The notes beneath the pieces are model-generated. The model saw only the letters and a program-made list of their open reading frames with translations, did not search any database and was not told where the DNA came from. Position numbers and translations under genes: made by a program. 13,564 bases of DNA from an uncultured Bacilli bacterium (GTDB lineage: Bacteria; Bacillota_I; Bacilli_A; RF39; UBA660): the NCBI GenBank assembly GCA_934133155.1, contig CAKPAT010000025.1:1-13564 (forward strand). Direction: 5' to 3'. This document shows, one piece after another, positions 6,207-13,564 of this stretch. Each line of letters starts with the position of its first letter. The stretch's first letter is position 1.

Positions 6207-6551
6207 GTGCATGAAATTAAAGTTAGTTATAAAACATTCAATCAAAATTTAACCAATAGATATAGTCAAAAATTTGAAATCGGAAAAATATATGAAGTAG
6301 AAGGAAAAATCAAATAGGGAAGTAGCAGCAATGGTTTTCACATGTGCTCAAACATGGAAGACTGCTTCAGATATTTTTAATAAAGAAAAAGTATTCTAAC
6401 CAAAGTAATAGGTTTCGGCAAAAGCACTTGTTATAAAGACGAATACTTCGGATATTATGATAGTGCGTCTACCAAAAAAATAAAAATCATCAAAATAACA
6501 GAAAGAAAAGAAATAATCGAAACAATGCTAAAAAAACGATTTTCAAATTGA
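6207..6551 (+). pseudogene. Decayed small gene with three in-frame stop codons
   Basis: One frame reads as a coherent protein across 345 bases if its internal stops are ignored: TAG at 6315 and TAA TAA at 6378-6383. The pieces include SYKTFNQNLTNRYSQKFEIG, KIYEVEGKIK, NGFHMCSNMEDCFRYF, then TKVIGFGKSTCYKDEYFGYY and KKIKIIKITERKEIIETML before TGA at 6549. The FHxC...EDCFRYF and VIGFG patterns resemble small hypothetical proteins common in phages and gut bacteria; I would compare it with DUF7666, from memory. The probable start is GTG 6207 (HEIKVSYK follows). Stop recoding is unlikely because intact neighbours end with TAA and TAG. The remainder of the gap from spoVAE to uvrA (6141-6618) holds only a terminator and promoters. 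Confidence 0.6.
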
Positions 6552-6570
6552 AATACATTTAATCTATCAT
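6542..6570 (+). promoter_or_regulatory. Possible sigma-A promoter of uvrA
   Basis: TTCAAA (6542-6547), a 17-base spacer and TATCAT (6565-6570) match the consensus at 4 and 5 of 6 positions. It would give a leader of about 40 bases to the uvrA start. I saw no LexA-type operator nearby. Confidence 0.35.
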
Positions 6571-6618
6571 GCAAATAAAAAGAAAAGTTTCAAAAACAAA
6601 AAAGGAAGTGTAAAATAT

Positions 6619-9429
6619 ATGGATAGTATAGTAATTAAAGGAGCCAGAGAAAATAACTTAAAAAATATAAACATCACCTTACCAAAAAATAAATTAATCG
6701 TTATGACTGGTGTATCAGGAAGTGGAAAAAGTTCACTTGCTTTTGACACAATTTATGCCGAAGGACAAAGAAGATACATTGAAAGCTTAAGTGCATATGC
6801 TAGACAATTTTTAGGTGGTAGTGAAAAACCAGATGTGGACAGTATCGAAGGTTTATCTCCAGCAATTAGCATTGATCAAAAAACAACCAATAAAAATCCA
6901 AGCAGTACAGTTGGAACAGTAACCGAAATATATGATTACCTAAGACTTTTATATGCCAAAATAGGTGTGCCATACTGTCCAAAACACCATATTCCAATCA
7001 GTAGTCAAAGTGTAGAAGAAATGGTAAACGACGTGTTACACTTAGAAGAAAACACAAAAATAAAAGTTCTAGCACCAATAATTTCTGGTGAAAAAGGTAC
7101 CCATAAAGATTTACTAGAAGATTTAAAAAAAGATGGATACGTCCGTGTAATAATAGATAATGAAGAGCACGAACTTTCAGAAGAAATTACCTTAGAAAAA
7201 AATAAAAAACACAATATAGATGTCGTAATAGATAGATTGATCATCAAAGAAGGTATCAGAAGCCGTCTATACGAAAGTATGGAAACTGCAACTAAACTTG
7301 GTAAAGGAAAAGTATTAATAGATGTTATCGGCAAAGAAAAAATGTTACTCAGTGAAAATTATGCCTGTCCAGAATGCGACTTCTCACTTCCAGAACTTGA
7401 ACCTAGAATGTTTTCCTTTAATGCCCCATGGGGAGCCTGCCCAGAATGTAAAGGTTTAGGTATCAAATATAAAATAGATGAAGACCTAATCGTTCCAAAT
7501 AAAAAATTAAGTATAAATGAAGGTGCAATAGCTGTTGTAACCGACGACAATAATATCACATATACCAACCTAGAAACCGCTTGCCACTATCATAATATCG
7601 ATATGAATAAACCTTTTGAAAAGCTAACCAAAGAAGAAACCAATATCATTTTTTACGGTTCTACCGCTATTTTAACATTCAACTATACCTCAAAAACCGG
7701 TAACACAAGAACCACTAAAGGATTTTTTGAAGGAATAATCACCAACCTAGAAAGAAGATACATGGAAACCAAAAGCACCTGGATAAGGCAGTGGATAGAA
7801 AACTACATGACAGAATTAAAATGCGAAAAATGTCATGGAGCAAGATTAAATGAAGGCGTATTATCCGTATTAATTGGTGGTAAAAACATCTATGAAGCGA
7901 CCGAAATGAGTATCAAAAAACTATACGAATTTTTAACAAACCTTAAACTAACACAAACCGAAAAAGAAATATCAAATCTAATCATTAAAGAAATAAATTC
8001 AAGATTAAGCTTTCTAATAAATGTTGGACTAGAATATTTAACCCTAGCACGGGAAGCTAAAACATTATCCGGCGGAGAAGCCCAAAGAATAAGACTAGCA
8101 ACCCAAATAGGTTCAAGATTAACTGGAGTATTATACGTTCTAGACGAACCAAGTATAGGACTTCACCAAAGAGACAATCAAAGATTAATAAATTCTTTAT
8201 TAGAAATGCGTGATTTAGGTAATACCTTGATAGTTGTCGAGCACGACACCGACACCATGCTTGCCGCCGATTATCTAGTTGATATTGGCCCAGCTGCCGG
8301 TGTTCATGGAGGAACAGTAGTAGCCGAAGGAACGCCAAAAGAAGTTATGGAAAACGAAAACAGTTTAACTGGAAAATACCTAACAGGAAAACTAAAAATA
8401 GAAGTGCCAAAACAAAGAAGAAAAGGCAATAAAAAATATATCGAAATAACAGGTGCTAAAGAAAACAACCTAAAAAACATCAAAGTAAAATTCCCATTAG
8501 GAAAATTCATATGTGTAACGGGCGTATCAGGAAGTGGAAAATCAACCTTAATAAATGAAATACTTTACAAAATAATCTCAAATAATCTATACAAAAGTAA
8601 AGATAAACCCGGTGAATATAAAAGTATCAAAGGATTAGAAAACATCGACAAAATAGTAGACATATCACAAACACCAATTGGTAGAACTCCAAGAAGTAAC
8701 CCCGCTACATATACCGGCGTATTTGACGACATAAGAGATGTATTTACCGAAACAAAAGAAGCCAAAATGCATGGATATGATAAAGGACGATTTTCATTTA
8801 ATGTCAAAGGTGGAAGGTGTGAAGCCTGCTGGGGTGATGGAGTGAAAAAAATAGAAATGCATTTCCTACCAGATGTATATGTACCATGTGAAGTATGTCA
8901 TGGCACAAGATATAATAGTGAAACCCTTCAGATAAAGTATAAAGGCAAAAACATCTATGAAGTTTTAGAAATGACTGTTGAAGAAGCTTTAGAATTTTTT
9001 GATAACATACCTAAAATAAAAACAAAACTGCAAATGCTTAAAGATGTCGGCTTGTCATATATTAAATTAGGCCAAAGTGCCCCAACATTATCAGGTGGAG
9101 AAGCCGCTAGAATAAAACTAGCAAAAGAACTTCAAAAAAAGCCAACAGGCAAAAGCTTATTCATCCTTGATGAACCAACCACTGGACTGCACATCGATGA
9201 CATCAAAAAACTATTAGTAATACTAAATAGAATAGTTGACGGTGGTGATACCGTACTTGTTATTGAGCACAACTTAGACGTCATAAAAGTCGCAGATCAT
9301 ATAATTGACCTAGGCCCAGAAGGTGGCGACGCTGGCGGAACAATAATTGCCGAAGGAACACCAGAAGAAATAGTAAAAGTTCCGAATAGTTATACTGGAA
9401 AATATTTAAAGCCATATTTAGAAAATTAG
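6619..9429 (+). CDS. uvrA: Excinuclease ABC subunit A (UvrA)
   Basis: UvrA is the DNA damage-recognition ATPase of nucleotide excision repair; it dimerises, finds bulky lesions and loads UvrB. The protein has 936 residues, near the family norm (~940-957). ABC module 1 has Walker A GVSGSGKS at 31-38, signature LSGGEAQ (from L483) and Walker B VLDEPSIG (D509, E510). Module 2 has Walker [10 protein letters not shown] at 635-643, signature LSGGEAA (from L824) and [10 protein letters not shown] (D851, E852). Zinc-binding cysteine pairs are at C250/C253 with C274/C277, and at C734/C737 with C757/C760. AGGAAG at 6603-6608 lies ten bases before the ATG. uvrB, which directly precedes uvrA in many Bacillota, is not adjacent here. 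The gene is intact and its TAG stop lies inside the terminator. Confidence 0.98.
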   Translation: MDSIVIKGARENNLKNINITLPKNKLIVMTGVSGSGKSSLAFDTIYAEGQRRYIESLSAYARQFLGGSEKPDVDSIEGLSPAISIDQKTTNKNPSSTVGTVTEIYDYLRLLYAKIGVPYCPKHHIPISSQSVEEMVNDVLHLEENTKIKVLAPIISGEKGTHKDLLEDLKKDGYVRVIIDNEEHELSEEITLEKNKKHNIDVVIDRLIIKEGIRSRLYESMETATKLGKGKVLIDVIGKEKMLLSENYACPECDFSLPELEPRMFSFNAPWGACPECKGLGIKYKIDEDLIVPNKKLSINEGAIAVVTDDNNITYTNLETACHYHNIDMNKPFEKLTKEETNIIFYGSTAILTFNYTSKTGNTRTTKGFFEGIITNLERRYMETKSTWIRQWIENYMTELKCEKCHGARLNEGVLSVLIGGKNIYEATEMSIKKLYEFLTNLKLTQTEKEISNLIIKEINSRLSFLINVGLEYLTLAREAKTLSGGEAQRIRLATQIGSRLTGVLYVLDEPSIGLHQRDNQRLINSLLEMRDLGNTLIVVEHDTDTMLAADYLVDIGPAAGVHGGTVVAEGTPKEVMENENSLTGKYLTGKLKIEVPKQRRKGNKKYIEITGAKENNLKNIKVKFPLGKFICVTGVSGSGKSTLINEILYKIISNNLYKSKDKPGEYKSIKGLENIDKIVDISQTPIGRTPRSNPATYTGVFDDIRDVFTETKEAKMHGYDKGRFSFNVKGGRCEACWGDGVKKIEMHFLPDVYVPCEVCHGTRYNSETLQIKYKGKNIYEVLEMTVEEALEFFDNIPKIKTKLQMLKDVGLSYIKLGQSAPTLSGGEAARIKLAKELQKKPTGKSLFILDEPTTGLHIDDIKKLLVILNRIVDGGDTVLVIEHNLDVIKVADHIIDLGPEGGDAGGTIIAEGTPEEIVKVPNSYTGKYLKPYLEN

Positions 9430-9451
9430 ATGCCAAAACGCATCTTTTTTT
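9428..9451 (+). terminator. Rho-independent terminator of uvrA
   Basis: AGATGC (9428-9433) and GCATCT (9440-9445) pair perfectly around a CAAAAC loop and run into seven T residues. The stop codon's last two bases begin the stem. Confidence 0.85.
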
Positions 9452-9824
9452 GAAAAATGTTATATTTTATATTAAAAATTAAGAAAATATTTCAATTTTT
9501 AGTATATTTTTACAAACTTCATGATATCACATCCTTGAAATGAGCACTTACTATGATAAGATATGTTAAACTCGTAAACTAAAAATCACTGGTTAACCTG
9601 TATGTAGATTTCATGAAAACACAAATAAAATTTAAAAATCTAATTTTAATTTATGTTGAAAACGGCATAGGTAAATAAAATTTTGCCAATTCATTTTACA
9701 CCATAAGTGAAACAATGAGAACCAGCTCTTCCATCGGAATACTAAAAAAGATAGTTGAAAATTAGCTGGCAATATAATAATGAAATATGTTTTCTAAATT
9801 GCATTCTGTCTTCTACCGTAATCT
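9452..9824 (+). other. Non-coding, probably decayed sequence after uvrA
   Basis: No intact gene is visible in this stretch. A frame from ATG 9613 (MKTQIKFKNLILIYVENGIG...) runs about 50 codons with a single internal stop (TAA 9676) to TAG 9763, which could be an eroded coding segment but is not significant alone in such AT-rich DNA. No tRNA-like cloverleaf, transposase remnant or convincing promoter was seen. Confidence 0.4.
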
Positions 9825-10048
9825 TATAATTCTAGTATTTCTGATCACTATTGGACATTATCTCCTGCATACTACAATCCTACTCATAAAATGGAAATGT
9901 CTTTACTGTAGATAAAAGTGAAATTTCTAATGACTGGGCTAGAAATTTATTAATGAGTAGTTATTATATAAGAGCATTCATAACAATAAACGACAATTTT
10001 GAAATGACAGGATATGGGACAGTTAATAATCCTTATCGGTATAAATAA
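9825..10048 (+). pseudogene. Frameshifted C-terminal remnant of a surface/secreted protein
   Basis: Two adjoining frames read as one decayed protein end. The frame from 9825 gives YNSSISDHYWTLSPAYYNP and breaks near 9886-9892. One base earlier, the frame from 9890 continues NGNVFTVDKSEISNDWARN, then YYIRAFITINDNFEMTG and GYGTVNNPYRYK to TAA at 10046. The pattern YWTLSP ... V(F) ... (Y)xIRPxI(T)xxxx(I)TGxGTxxNPY is, as I remember it, the end of repetitive surface proteins in gut Bacillota (DUF6273-like ends, some behind pilin N-termini). A one-base deletion explains the frame change. The Pro of the usual RPV/RPI motif is Ala here (IRAFI). The rest of the gene is not recognisable upstream. Confidence 0.5.
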
Positions 10049-10107
10049 AAAGTTTATAGATATTTATTTTCTATAAACTTTAGATATTTATTTTCTATAA
10101 ACTTTTT
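10047..10107. terminator. Bidirectional terminator with one arm duplicated
   Basis: AAGTTTATAG (10050-10059) is complementary to CTATAAACTT at 10071-10080 and again at 10095-10104. A run of A precedes and a run of T follows, so it can end transcripts on either strand, notably that of the minus-strand tetR ending at 10110. One 5' arm faces two equivalent 3' arms because of the tandem duplication. Confidence 0.6.
10057..10104. repeat. Perfect 24-bp tandem duplication
   Basis: Bases 10057-10080 and 10081-10104 are identical and directly adjacent. Each unit begins TAGATATTTA and ends TATAAACTT. There are two copies, with no diverged third copy. Confidence 0.95.
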
Positions 10108-10109
10108 TC

Positions 10110-10640
10110 TTATTTCAAATTTTGATTTATATATTTCATAAGAACTTCTGTTATCTCTTCTGCCGGCTCTTTGCAATCATTATTTAACCATTCTAATATA
10201 ACATGATATCCTCCCTCAAGAATATAAGTTTTCTTATATTTAGTTTCAGTTTTACTAGACATTTTGCTATTTAATATTTCAGTAATAATAGGTAAATTTA
10301 ATAACTTTTTTGGGAATGTTGGATCAATATTTGCATTAAAAATAATCTTATACATTTTTTTGTTATTATTTAGATAGTGTAATATATTATTTAATCCTTT
10401 TATATTATCAGTGTCTTTACATTTTTCCTCTATTTGAATAAGCAAATCGTTTTGCATTTCTGCTAATAAATCATATTGTGATTCATAATATTTATAGAAT
10501 GTACTTCTATTAATATCAGCATTTTCACATAATTCTCTAACATAAATTCTTTGAATATTTTTCTTTTCTAACATTTCAATAAATGTATCTTTAATAATTT
10601 TCTTAGTCATTGAAACACGGCGATTATCTTTTATATTCAT
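10110..10640 (-). CDS. TetR/AcrR-family transcriptional regulator
   Basis: This 176-residue protein has an N-terminal TetR DNA-binding domain: a first helix (TKKIIKDTFIEMLEKKN), then the helix-turn-helix VRELCENADINRSTFYKYYE at about 34-53, typical of the family. The C-terminal two thirds, where ligand would bind and dimers form, is Asn/Lys-rich and poorly conserved, so the ligand cannot be predicted. Minus-strand AAAGGAA about ten bases upstream supports ATG 10640; an internal ATG at Met11 lacks a comparable site. It is divergently transcribed from the MmpL-like transporter, the usual layout for an efflux gene and its local repressor. The intergenic region has a strong inverted repeat over its own putative promoter, suggesting autoregulation. 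Confidence 0.88.
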   Translation of the reverse strand: MNIKDNRRVSMTKKIIKDTFIEMLEKKNIQRIYVRELCENADINRSTFYKYYESQYDLLAEMQNDLLIQIEEKCKDTDNIKGLNNILHYLNNNKKMYKIIFNANIDPTFPKKLLNLPIITEILNSKMSSKTETKYKKTYILEGGYHVILEWLNNDCKEPAEEITEVLMKYINQNLK

Positions 10641-10660
10641 AAATAATTTGTTCCTTTCAT

Positions 10661-10701
10661 TTATTAAATAAACATATATTATTTTAATGTTTATTTAATA
10701 A
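10661..10701. promoter_or_regulatory. Candidate TetR operator: perfect 15-bp inverted repeat
   Basis: TTATTAAATAAACAT (10661-10675) and ATGTTTATTTAATAA (10687-10701) are perfect reverse complements separated by 11 bases. Each arm contains an 11-base near-palindrome TTATTWAATAA; their centres are 30 bp apart, close to three helical turns. This would suit two regulator dimers on one face of the DNA. Confidence 0.6.
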
Positions 10702-10704
10702 CAA
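10676..10704 (-). promoter_or_regulatory. Putative tetR promoter inside the inverted repeat
   Basis: On the minus strand TTGTTA (+ strand 10699-10704), a 17-base spacer and TAATAT (10676-10681) form a moderate sigma-A promoter. Its -35 overlaps the right repeat arm and its start point falls in the left arm. Confidence 0.4.
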
Positions 10705-10722
10705 ATTTTTATAAACTGACGG

Positions 10723-10751
10723 CTGTAAACTCAACACATGTATATTATAAT
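10723..10751 (+). promoter_or_regulatory. Putative promoter of the MmpL-like gene
   Basis: TATAAT at 10746-10751 is a perfect -10; the hexamer 17 bases upstream (CTGTAA) matches -35 at only three positions. The -10 lies about 45 bp from the nearest edge of the inverted repeat. Confidence 0.4.
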
Positions 10752-10791
10752 ATAAATAGGACATTTAAGTCAAAGAAGGGAGAAAATATTA

Positions 10792-12957
10792 ATGAAAAGA
10801 ATAATAAATTTCATAACAGAAAAAAGAAATTATATTTTAATATTTATGTTACTTTTTACATGTATGAGTATATTTGCTATGAATAAAGTAAATATAAATC
10901 AAGATATGACTAAATATTTACCATCCAATTCATCAATGAAACACGGCATTGATATTTTAGAAAAAGAACTACCAGATGTTAAAAATATGAGTACTATTTG
11001 GGTAATGGTAGATGACTTAGATAATAACAAAAAGCTAGATGTTTATAATAAATTAAAAGAAATAAAAAACATTTATACAATTGGTTATGATAATGAAAGT
11101 GATACATATAACAAAGACAATCATACTTTATATGTGTTAACTAGTAAATATAATTCTAATTCTGATGAAATAAAAAACATAAAAAAAGAACTTGATAATT
11201 TAAAAGGAGAATATAAACTTGTATATGAATTAGATAGTGATATTACTAATGTTCCTATTTCAATTATTATATTTGCCTTTTCAATACTATTAATAATATT
11301 GCTTATTATGTGTTCTTCATGGATAGAACCAATATTATTTATAATAACAATAGGAATTGCGATTATCATTAATTTGGGAACCAATTATTTACTTGGTGAA
11401 GTGTCGTATACCACTTATTCCATCGCCTCTATCTTGCAACTTGTGCTAACAATGGACTATTCAATAATGTTACTTAATCTCTACCGTGAAGAAAAAGAAA
11501 ATAATAAAAATAATTTAAATTCAATGAAAGAGGCAATAAAAAAATCATTCCCATCTATTATGGGTAGTTCATTTACTACCATAGTAGGACTTCTAGCACT
11601 TTTATTTATGAGTTTTAAAATAGGAACTGATTTAGGAATAGTTTTATCTAAAGGAGTATTAATTAGTTTAATATGTATCTTTACAGTATTACCATCACTT
11701 ATACTTATATTTGATAAACTAATATATAAAACACATAAGAAATATCCACATATAAATATGGAAAAAATCGCTATATTTAGTCAAAAATACAAATATATAA
11801 TATCATTAACTTTTATAATACTATTTGCTGTTTTATGTTTTGTTAAAGGAACAAATATAGTTACTTTTGATACACCAAAAAATAATACTATCAGTAAGTT
11901 TTTTAAAAAAGATAATAATATGGTACTTTTATATGAAAATAAAAATGAAGATAATATTGACGAAATTATAAATTATCTAACTACTGATGATAAGGTTAAA
12001 ACTATAAATACTTATAAAACGACAGTAGGAAAGAAATATAACGCCGATGAATTAGATTACTTTTTAAAAACACAAAATATTGATGTTAATAAAGAAATCA
12101 TCGTTAGTATTTATAAAGCTATCTATCAAGATAAATACAATAATGATTCTAAATTAACTATTGAAGAATTTATTAATTTTATAATACAAAATCAAAATAA
12201 TTTTAAAAATATGATTAATGATGATATGTTTCTAGAAATAAATAATGCTAATAATATGATAGGAGAATCTAAAAAAATGCTTATTGGAGAAAACTATTCT
12301 ATTATTAATATAACTACATCATATAAAGAAGAGTCAAAGGATACATTTACTTTTATTGATAAATTAGATAAAGAATGTAAGAATAAATTAAATGGAAAAT
12401 ATTATCTTGTAGGAAATTCTATTATGAACTATGAAATGAGTAATAACTTTAATTATGAAATGAATAAACTTACAATTATTACTATAATTTTAATATTTTT
12501 AGTAGTTTTATTTACCTTTAAATCACTAATTATTCCATTTATATTAGTATTACTAATTCAGTGTGCTGTCTATATATTAATGGGTATTATTAATATATTA
12601 GATATGAAAGTATATTATCTATCTTTACTTATAGTACAAAGTATCTTAATGGGAGCCACTATTGATTATGCAATATTATTTACAAACTATTATAGAGAGC
12701 TAAGAAAAGAAAACAATATAAGAATATCTTTAAAAGAAACATATAATAAATCTATTCATACAATTCTTACATCATCATTGATAATGATTATTATAACTGG
12801 TGTGTTAGGGTTTGCCTTTAAAGATCCTGCTATAGGTGAAATATGCCATATAATAGCGATAGGAGTAACTATTGCAGTATTATTAATATTATTTGTCTTA
12901 CCAAGTATTATTGTTTTATTTGATAAAAAGATAGTTAATACTAAGTTTAAATCATAA
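10792..12957 (+). CDS. MmpL-type RND transporter (exporter)
   Basis: This 721-residue membrane protein belongs to the MmpL branch of the RND superfamily, proton-driven exporters of lipids, peptides or drugs. It shows the two-fold repeat: one helix at ~13-31, an extracytoplasmic domain to ~153, five helices to ~307, then a seventh at ~334-352, a second external domain to ~555 and five more helices to ~712. The Asp-Tyr pairs expected in helices 4 and 10 are both present: TMDYSIMLLNLYRE (D222-Y223) and TIDYAILFTNYYRE (D625-Y626), equivalent to the proton-relay pairs of mycobacterial MmpL3. GGGAG at 10778-10782 supports the ATG. The divergent tetR is probably its regulator. Compared with spoVA and uvrA, Ala/Thr codons ending in C are visibly rarer and Asn/Ile codons AAT/ATA dominate. 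The substrate cannot be inferred. Confidence 0.9.
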   Translation: MKRIINFITEKRNYILIFMLLFTCMSIFAMNKVNINQDMTKYLPSNSSMKHGIDILEKELPDVKNMSTIWVMVDDLDNNKKLDVYNKLKEIKNIYTIGYDNESDTYNKDNHTLYVLTSKYNSNSDEIKNIKKELDNLKGEYKLVYELDSDITNVPISIIIFAFSILLIILLIMCSSWIEPILFIITIGIAIIINLGTNYLLGEVSYTTYSIASILQLVLTMDYSIMLLNLYREEKENNKNNLNSMKEAIKKSFPSIMGSSFTTIVGLLALLFMSFKIGTDLGIVLSKGVLISLICIFTVLPSLILIFDKLIYKTHKKYPHINMEKIAIFSQKYKYIISLTFIILFAVLCFVKGTNIVTFDTPKNNTISKFFKKDNNMVLLYENKNEDNIDEIINYLTTDDKVKTINTYKTTVGKKYNADELDYFLKTQNIDVNKEIIVSIYKAIYQDKYNNDSKLTIEEFINFIIQNQNNFKNMINDDMFLEINNANNMIGESKKMLIGENYSIINITTSYKEESKDTFTFIDKLDKECKNKLNGKYYLVGNSIMNYEMSNNFNYEMNKLTIITIILIFLVVLFTFKSLIIPFILVLLIQCAVYILMGIINILDMKVYYLSLLIVQSILMGATIDYAILFTNYYRELRKENNIRISLKETYNKSIHTILTSSLIMIIITGVLGFAFKDPAIGEICHIIAIGVTIAVLLILFVLPSIIVLFDKKIVNTKFKS

Positions 12958-13010
12958 AATTATGTAGAATTCGGCATAATTATGTGTCAAATTGTGACTT
13001 TTATTTTTGA
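12958..13010 (+). terminator. Weak hairpins after the MmpL-like gene
   Basis: AATTATG (12958-12964) pairs with CATAATT (12975-12981) but has no T tract. Then GTCA-AATTG-TGAC (12986-12998) is followed by TTTTATTTTT. Either could slow transcription, but the strong terminator is at 13151-13194. Confidence 0.3.
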
Positions 13011-13025
13011 AATATCTTATATAAA

Positions 13026-13065
13026 AAATTGTTTTGTCTGACGCCGTAATAAATTGTTTTGCTGA
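13026..13065. repeat. Imperfect direct repeat of about 15 bp
   Basis: AAATTGTTTTGTCTGA (13026-13041) recurs as AAATTGTTTTGCTGA (13051-13065), one base shorter and offset by 25. It lies in the unannotated gap after the transporter; the rest of that gap (12958-13142) holds no gene I can recognise. Confidence 0.5.
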
Positions 13066-13142
13066 TAAAAAAGATGACAAACTTAGGTAATGTTTAGCTG
13101 AAAAATACTTTTGTATTCATGGTAGCTATGAAAAATTTAATT

Positions 13143-13194
13143 AAAAAAGAGACTGTTAAGAAATTAATTATTTAATTTCTCGGCAGCCTTTTTT
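13143..13194. terminator. Bidirectional terminator between convergent genes
   Basis: Two 17-base arms (13151-13167 and 13172-13188) pair around a TTAT loop, with nine perfect inner pairs, wobble pairs and two mismatches outside. An A run (13143-13148) precedes and a T run (13189-13194) follows, so it works on either strand. It serves the plus-strand transporter and the minus-strand gene that ends at 13193. Confidence 0.75.
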
Positions 13195-13546
13195 AAATCA
13201 CACACAAATCCTTTAAATTAGAAAGAATAAAAGAAGTAGATGTCTTAATAAGCCTACTTATAATATCTATGTCAAAAACATAAGCCTTACTTTCCTTAGA
13301 GTTTTTAATCAAAATACCCGCATAATCAATAATCACATTAATCCTATCCATCGGTATTTCTTCAATAATATTATCAAGTAAAGGCACATCATCATCAAAA
13401 TCTTGAAAATGAGACAAAACCTTTGTCTCACCAATCTGTTTAGAAATAAACGGTGCAATACTACCGATTAAAAGCTTTTTACTATCTCGTTTAAGCACTT
13501 TATTAATTTCACTAGCAACAGCAATATGTATCATACTGCTCGCCAT
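13193..13546 (-). pseudogene. Zinc-dependent phospholipase C-like protein with the middle missing (open frame)
   Basis: The frame is open for 117 residues and starts well: minus-strand AGGTG (13552-13556) lies five bases before the ATG at 13546. The N-terminus MASSMIHIAVASEINKVLKR then LLIGSIAPFISKQIGETKVLSHF resembles the start of zinc-dependent phospholipase C-like hydrolases of Bacillota, where early His and Asp residues bind metal (SIAPD is common; here SIAPF). After DDDVPLLDN the sequence passes straight to what looks like the family's C-terminal segment (EEIPMDRINVIIDYAGILIK). Relatives are, to my knowledge, about 200 residues or more, so the central part with further metal ligands seems deleted in frame. 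It may be expressed but is unlikely to be an active enzyme. The family match is from memory. Confidence 0.5.
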
Positions 13547-13564
13547 AATAACACCTACTTATAA

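Noticed and set aside
6207..6551. Stop-codon recoding as an explanation for the three internal stops
   Set aside because: Intact neighbouring genes end at TAA and TAG, and the frame contains both of these, so decay is the simpler reading.
9535..9562. Promoter TTGAAA-16-TAAGAT in the gap after uvrA
   Set aside because: The -10 matches only 4 of 6 positions, no gene follows, and such matches are expected by chance in this AT-rich stretch.
9799..9918. Short open frame reading LHSVFYRNLIILVFLITIG
   Set aside because: It has no start context and overlaps the better-supported YWTLSP frame of the decayed gene. Its hydrophobic look follows from AT-rich codons.
10716..13049. CTGACGGCTGTAAA (10716) and CTGACGCCGTAA (13038) as ends of a mobile element
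   Set aside because: They share only a short gapped match, are not clean direct or inverted repeats, and no integrase or transposase lies between them.

Overview
The window looks like a chromosomal segment of an AT-rich, endospore-forming (or formerly spore-forming) member of the Bacillota. The evidence is the set of spore genes (a SpoIIIE/FtsK translocase, a SigF/SigG-class sigma factor, and spoVAC-spoVAD-spoVAE), the low GC content, strong AGGTG/GGAGG ribosome binding sites and many U-tract terminators. All intact genes end in ordinary TAA, TAG or TGA codons and use TGG for Trp, so the genetic code looks standard. The protein flavour suggests an uncultured gut lineage of Bacilli or Clostridia; that placement is inference.

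Region 1 (1-3170): the 3' part of pnp (PNPase, with KH and S1 domains), a terminator, then spoIIIE/ftsK with its own promoter and terminator. In Bacillus subtilis pnpA and spoIIIE lie in the same neighbourhood but are separated by about a dozen genes, including the dipicolinate synthase genes; here they are adjacent. Region 2 (3171-6162): a solitary SigF/SigG-like sigma gene, a type IV pilin-like gene behind a perfect sigma-A promoter, a terminator, then a tight spoVAC-spoVAD-spoVAE operon behind a candidate forespore (sigma-G-type) promoter. The order sigma gene then spoVA matches the B. subtilis spoIIA-spoVA arrangement, but the anti-sigma and anti-anti-sigma genes (spoIIAB, spoIIAA) are missing and a pilin gene is present instead. 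Region 3 (6163-9451): a decayed small gene with three in-frame stops, then uvrA with its terminator.

Region 4 (9452-10109): a gene graveyard holding the frameshifted C-terminal remnant of a surface or secreted protein, and a terminator disrupted by a perfect 24-bp tandem duplication. Region 5 (10110-12957): a divergent tetR / MmpL-type RND transporter pair. The shared intergenic region carries a perfect 15-bp inverted repeat overlapping the putative tetR promoter. The pair is richer in A/T-ending codons than its neighbours and sits between decayed sequence, so it is probably a laterally acquired module. Region 6 (12958-13564): a bidirectional terminator and a minus-strand gene that looks like a zinc-dependent phospholipase C-like protein with its middle deleted.

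Together the window shows a compact sporulation-linked core (chromosome translocation, forespore sigma, dipicolinate channel), one DNA repair gene, and an accessory stretch where genes are decaying and an exporter has been inserted. I saw no tRNA, rRNA, CRISPR array, transposase or origin.
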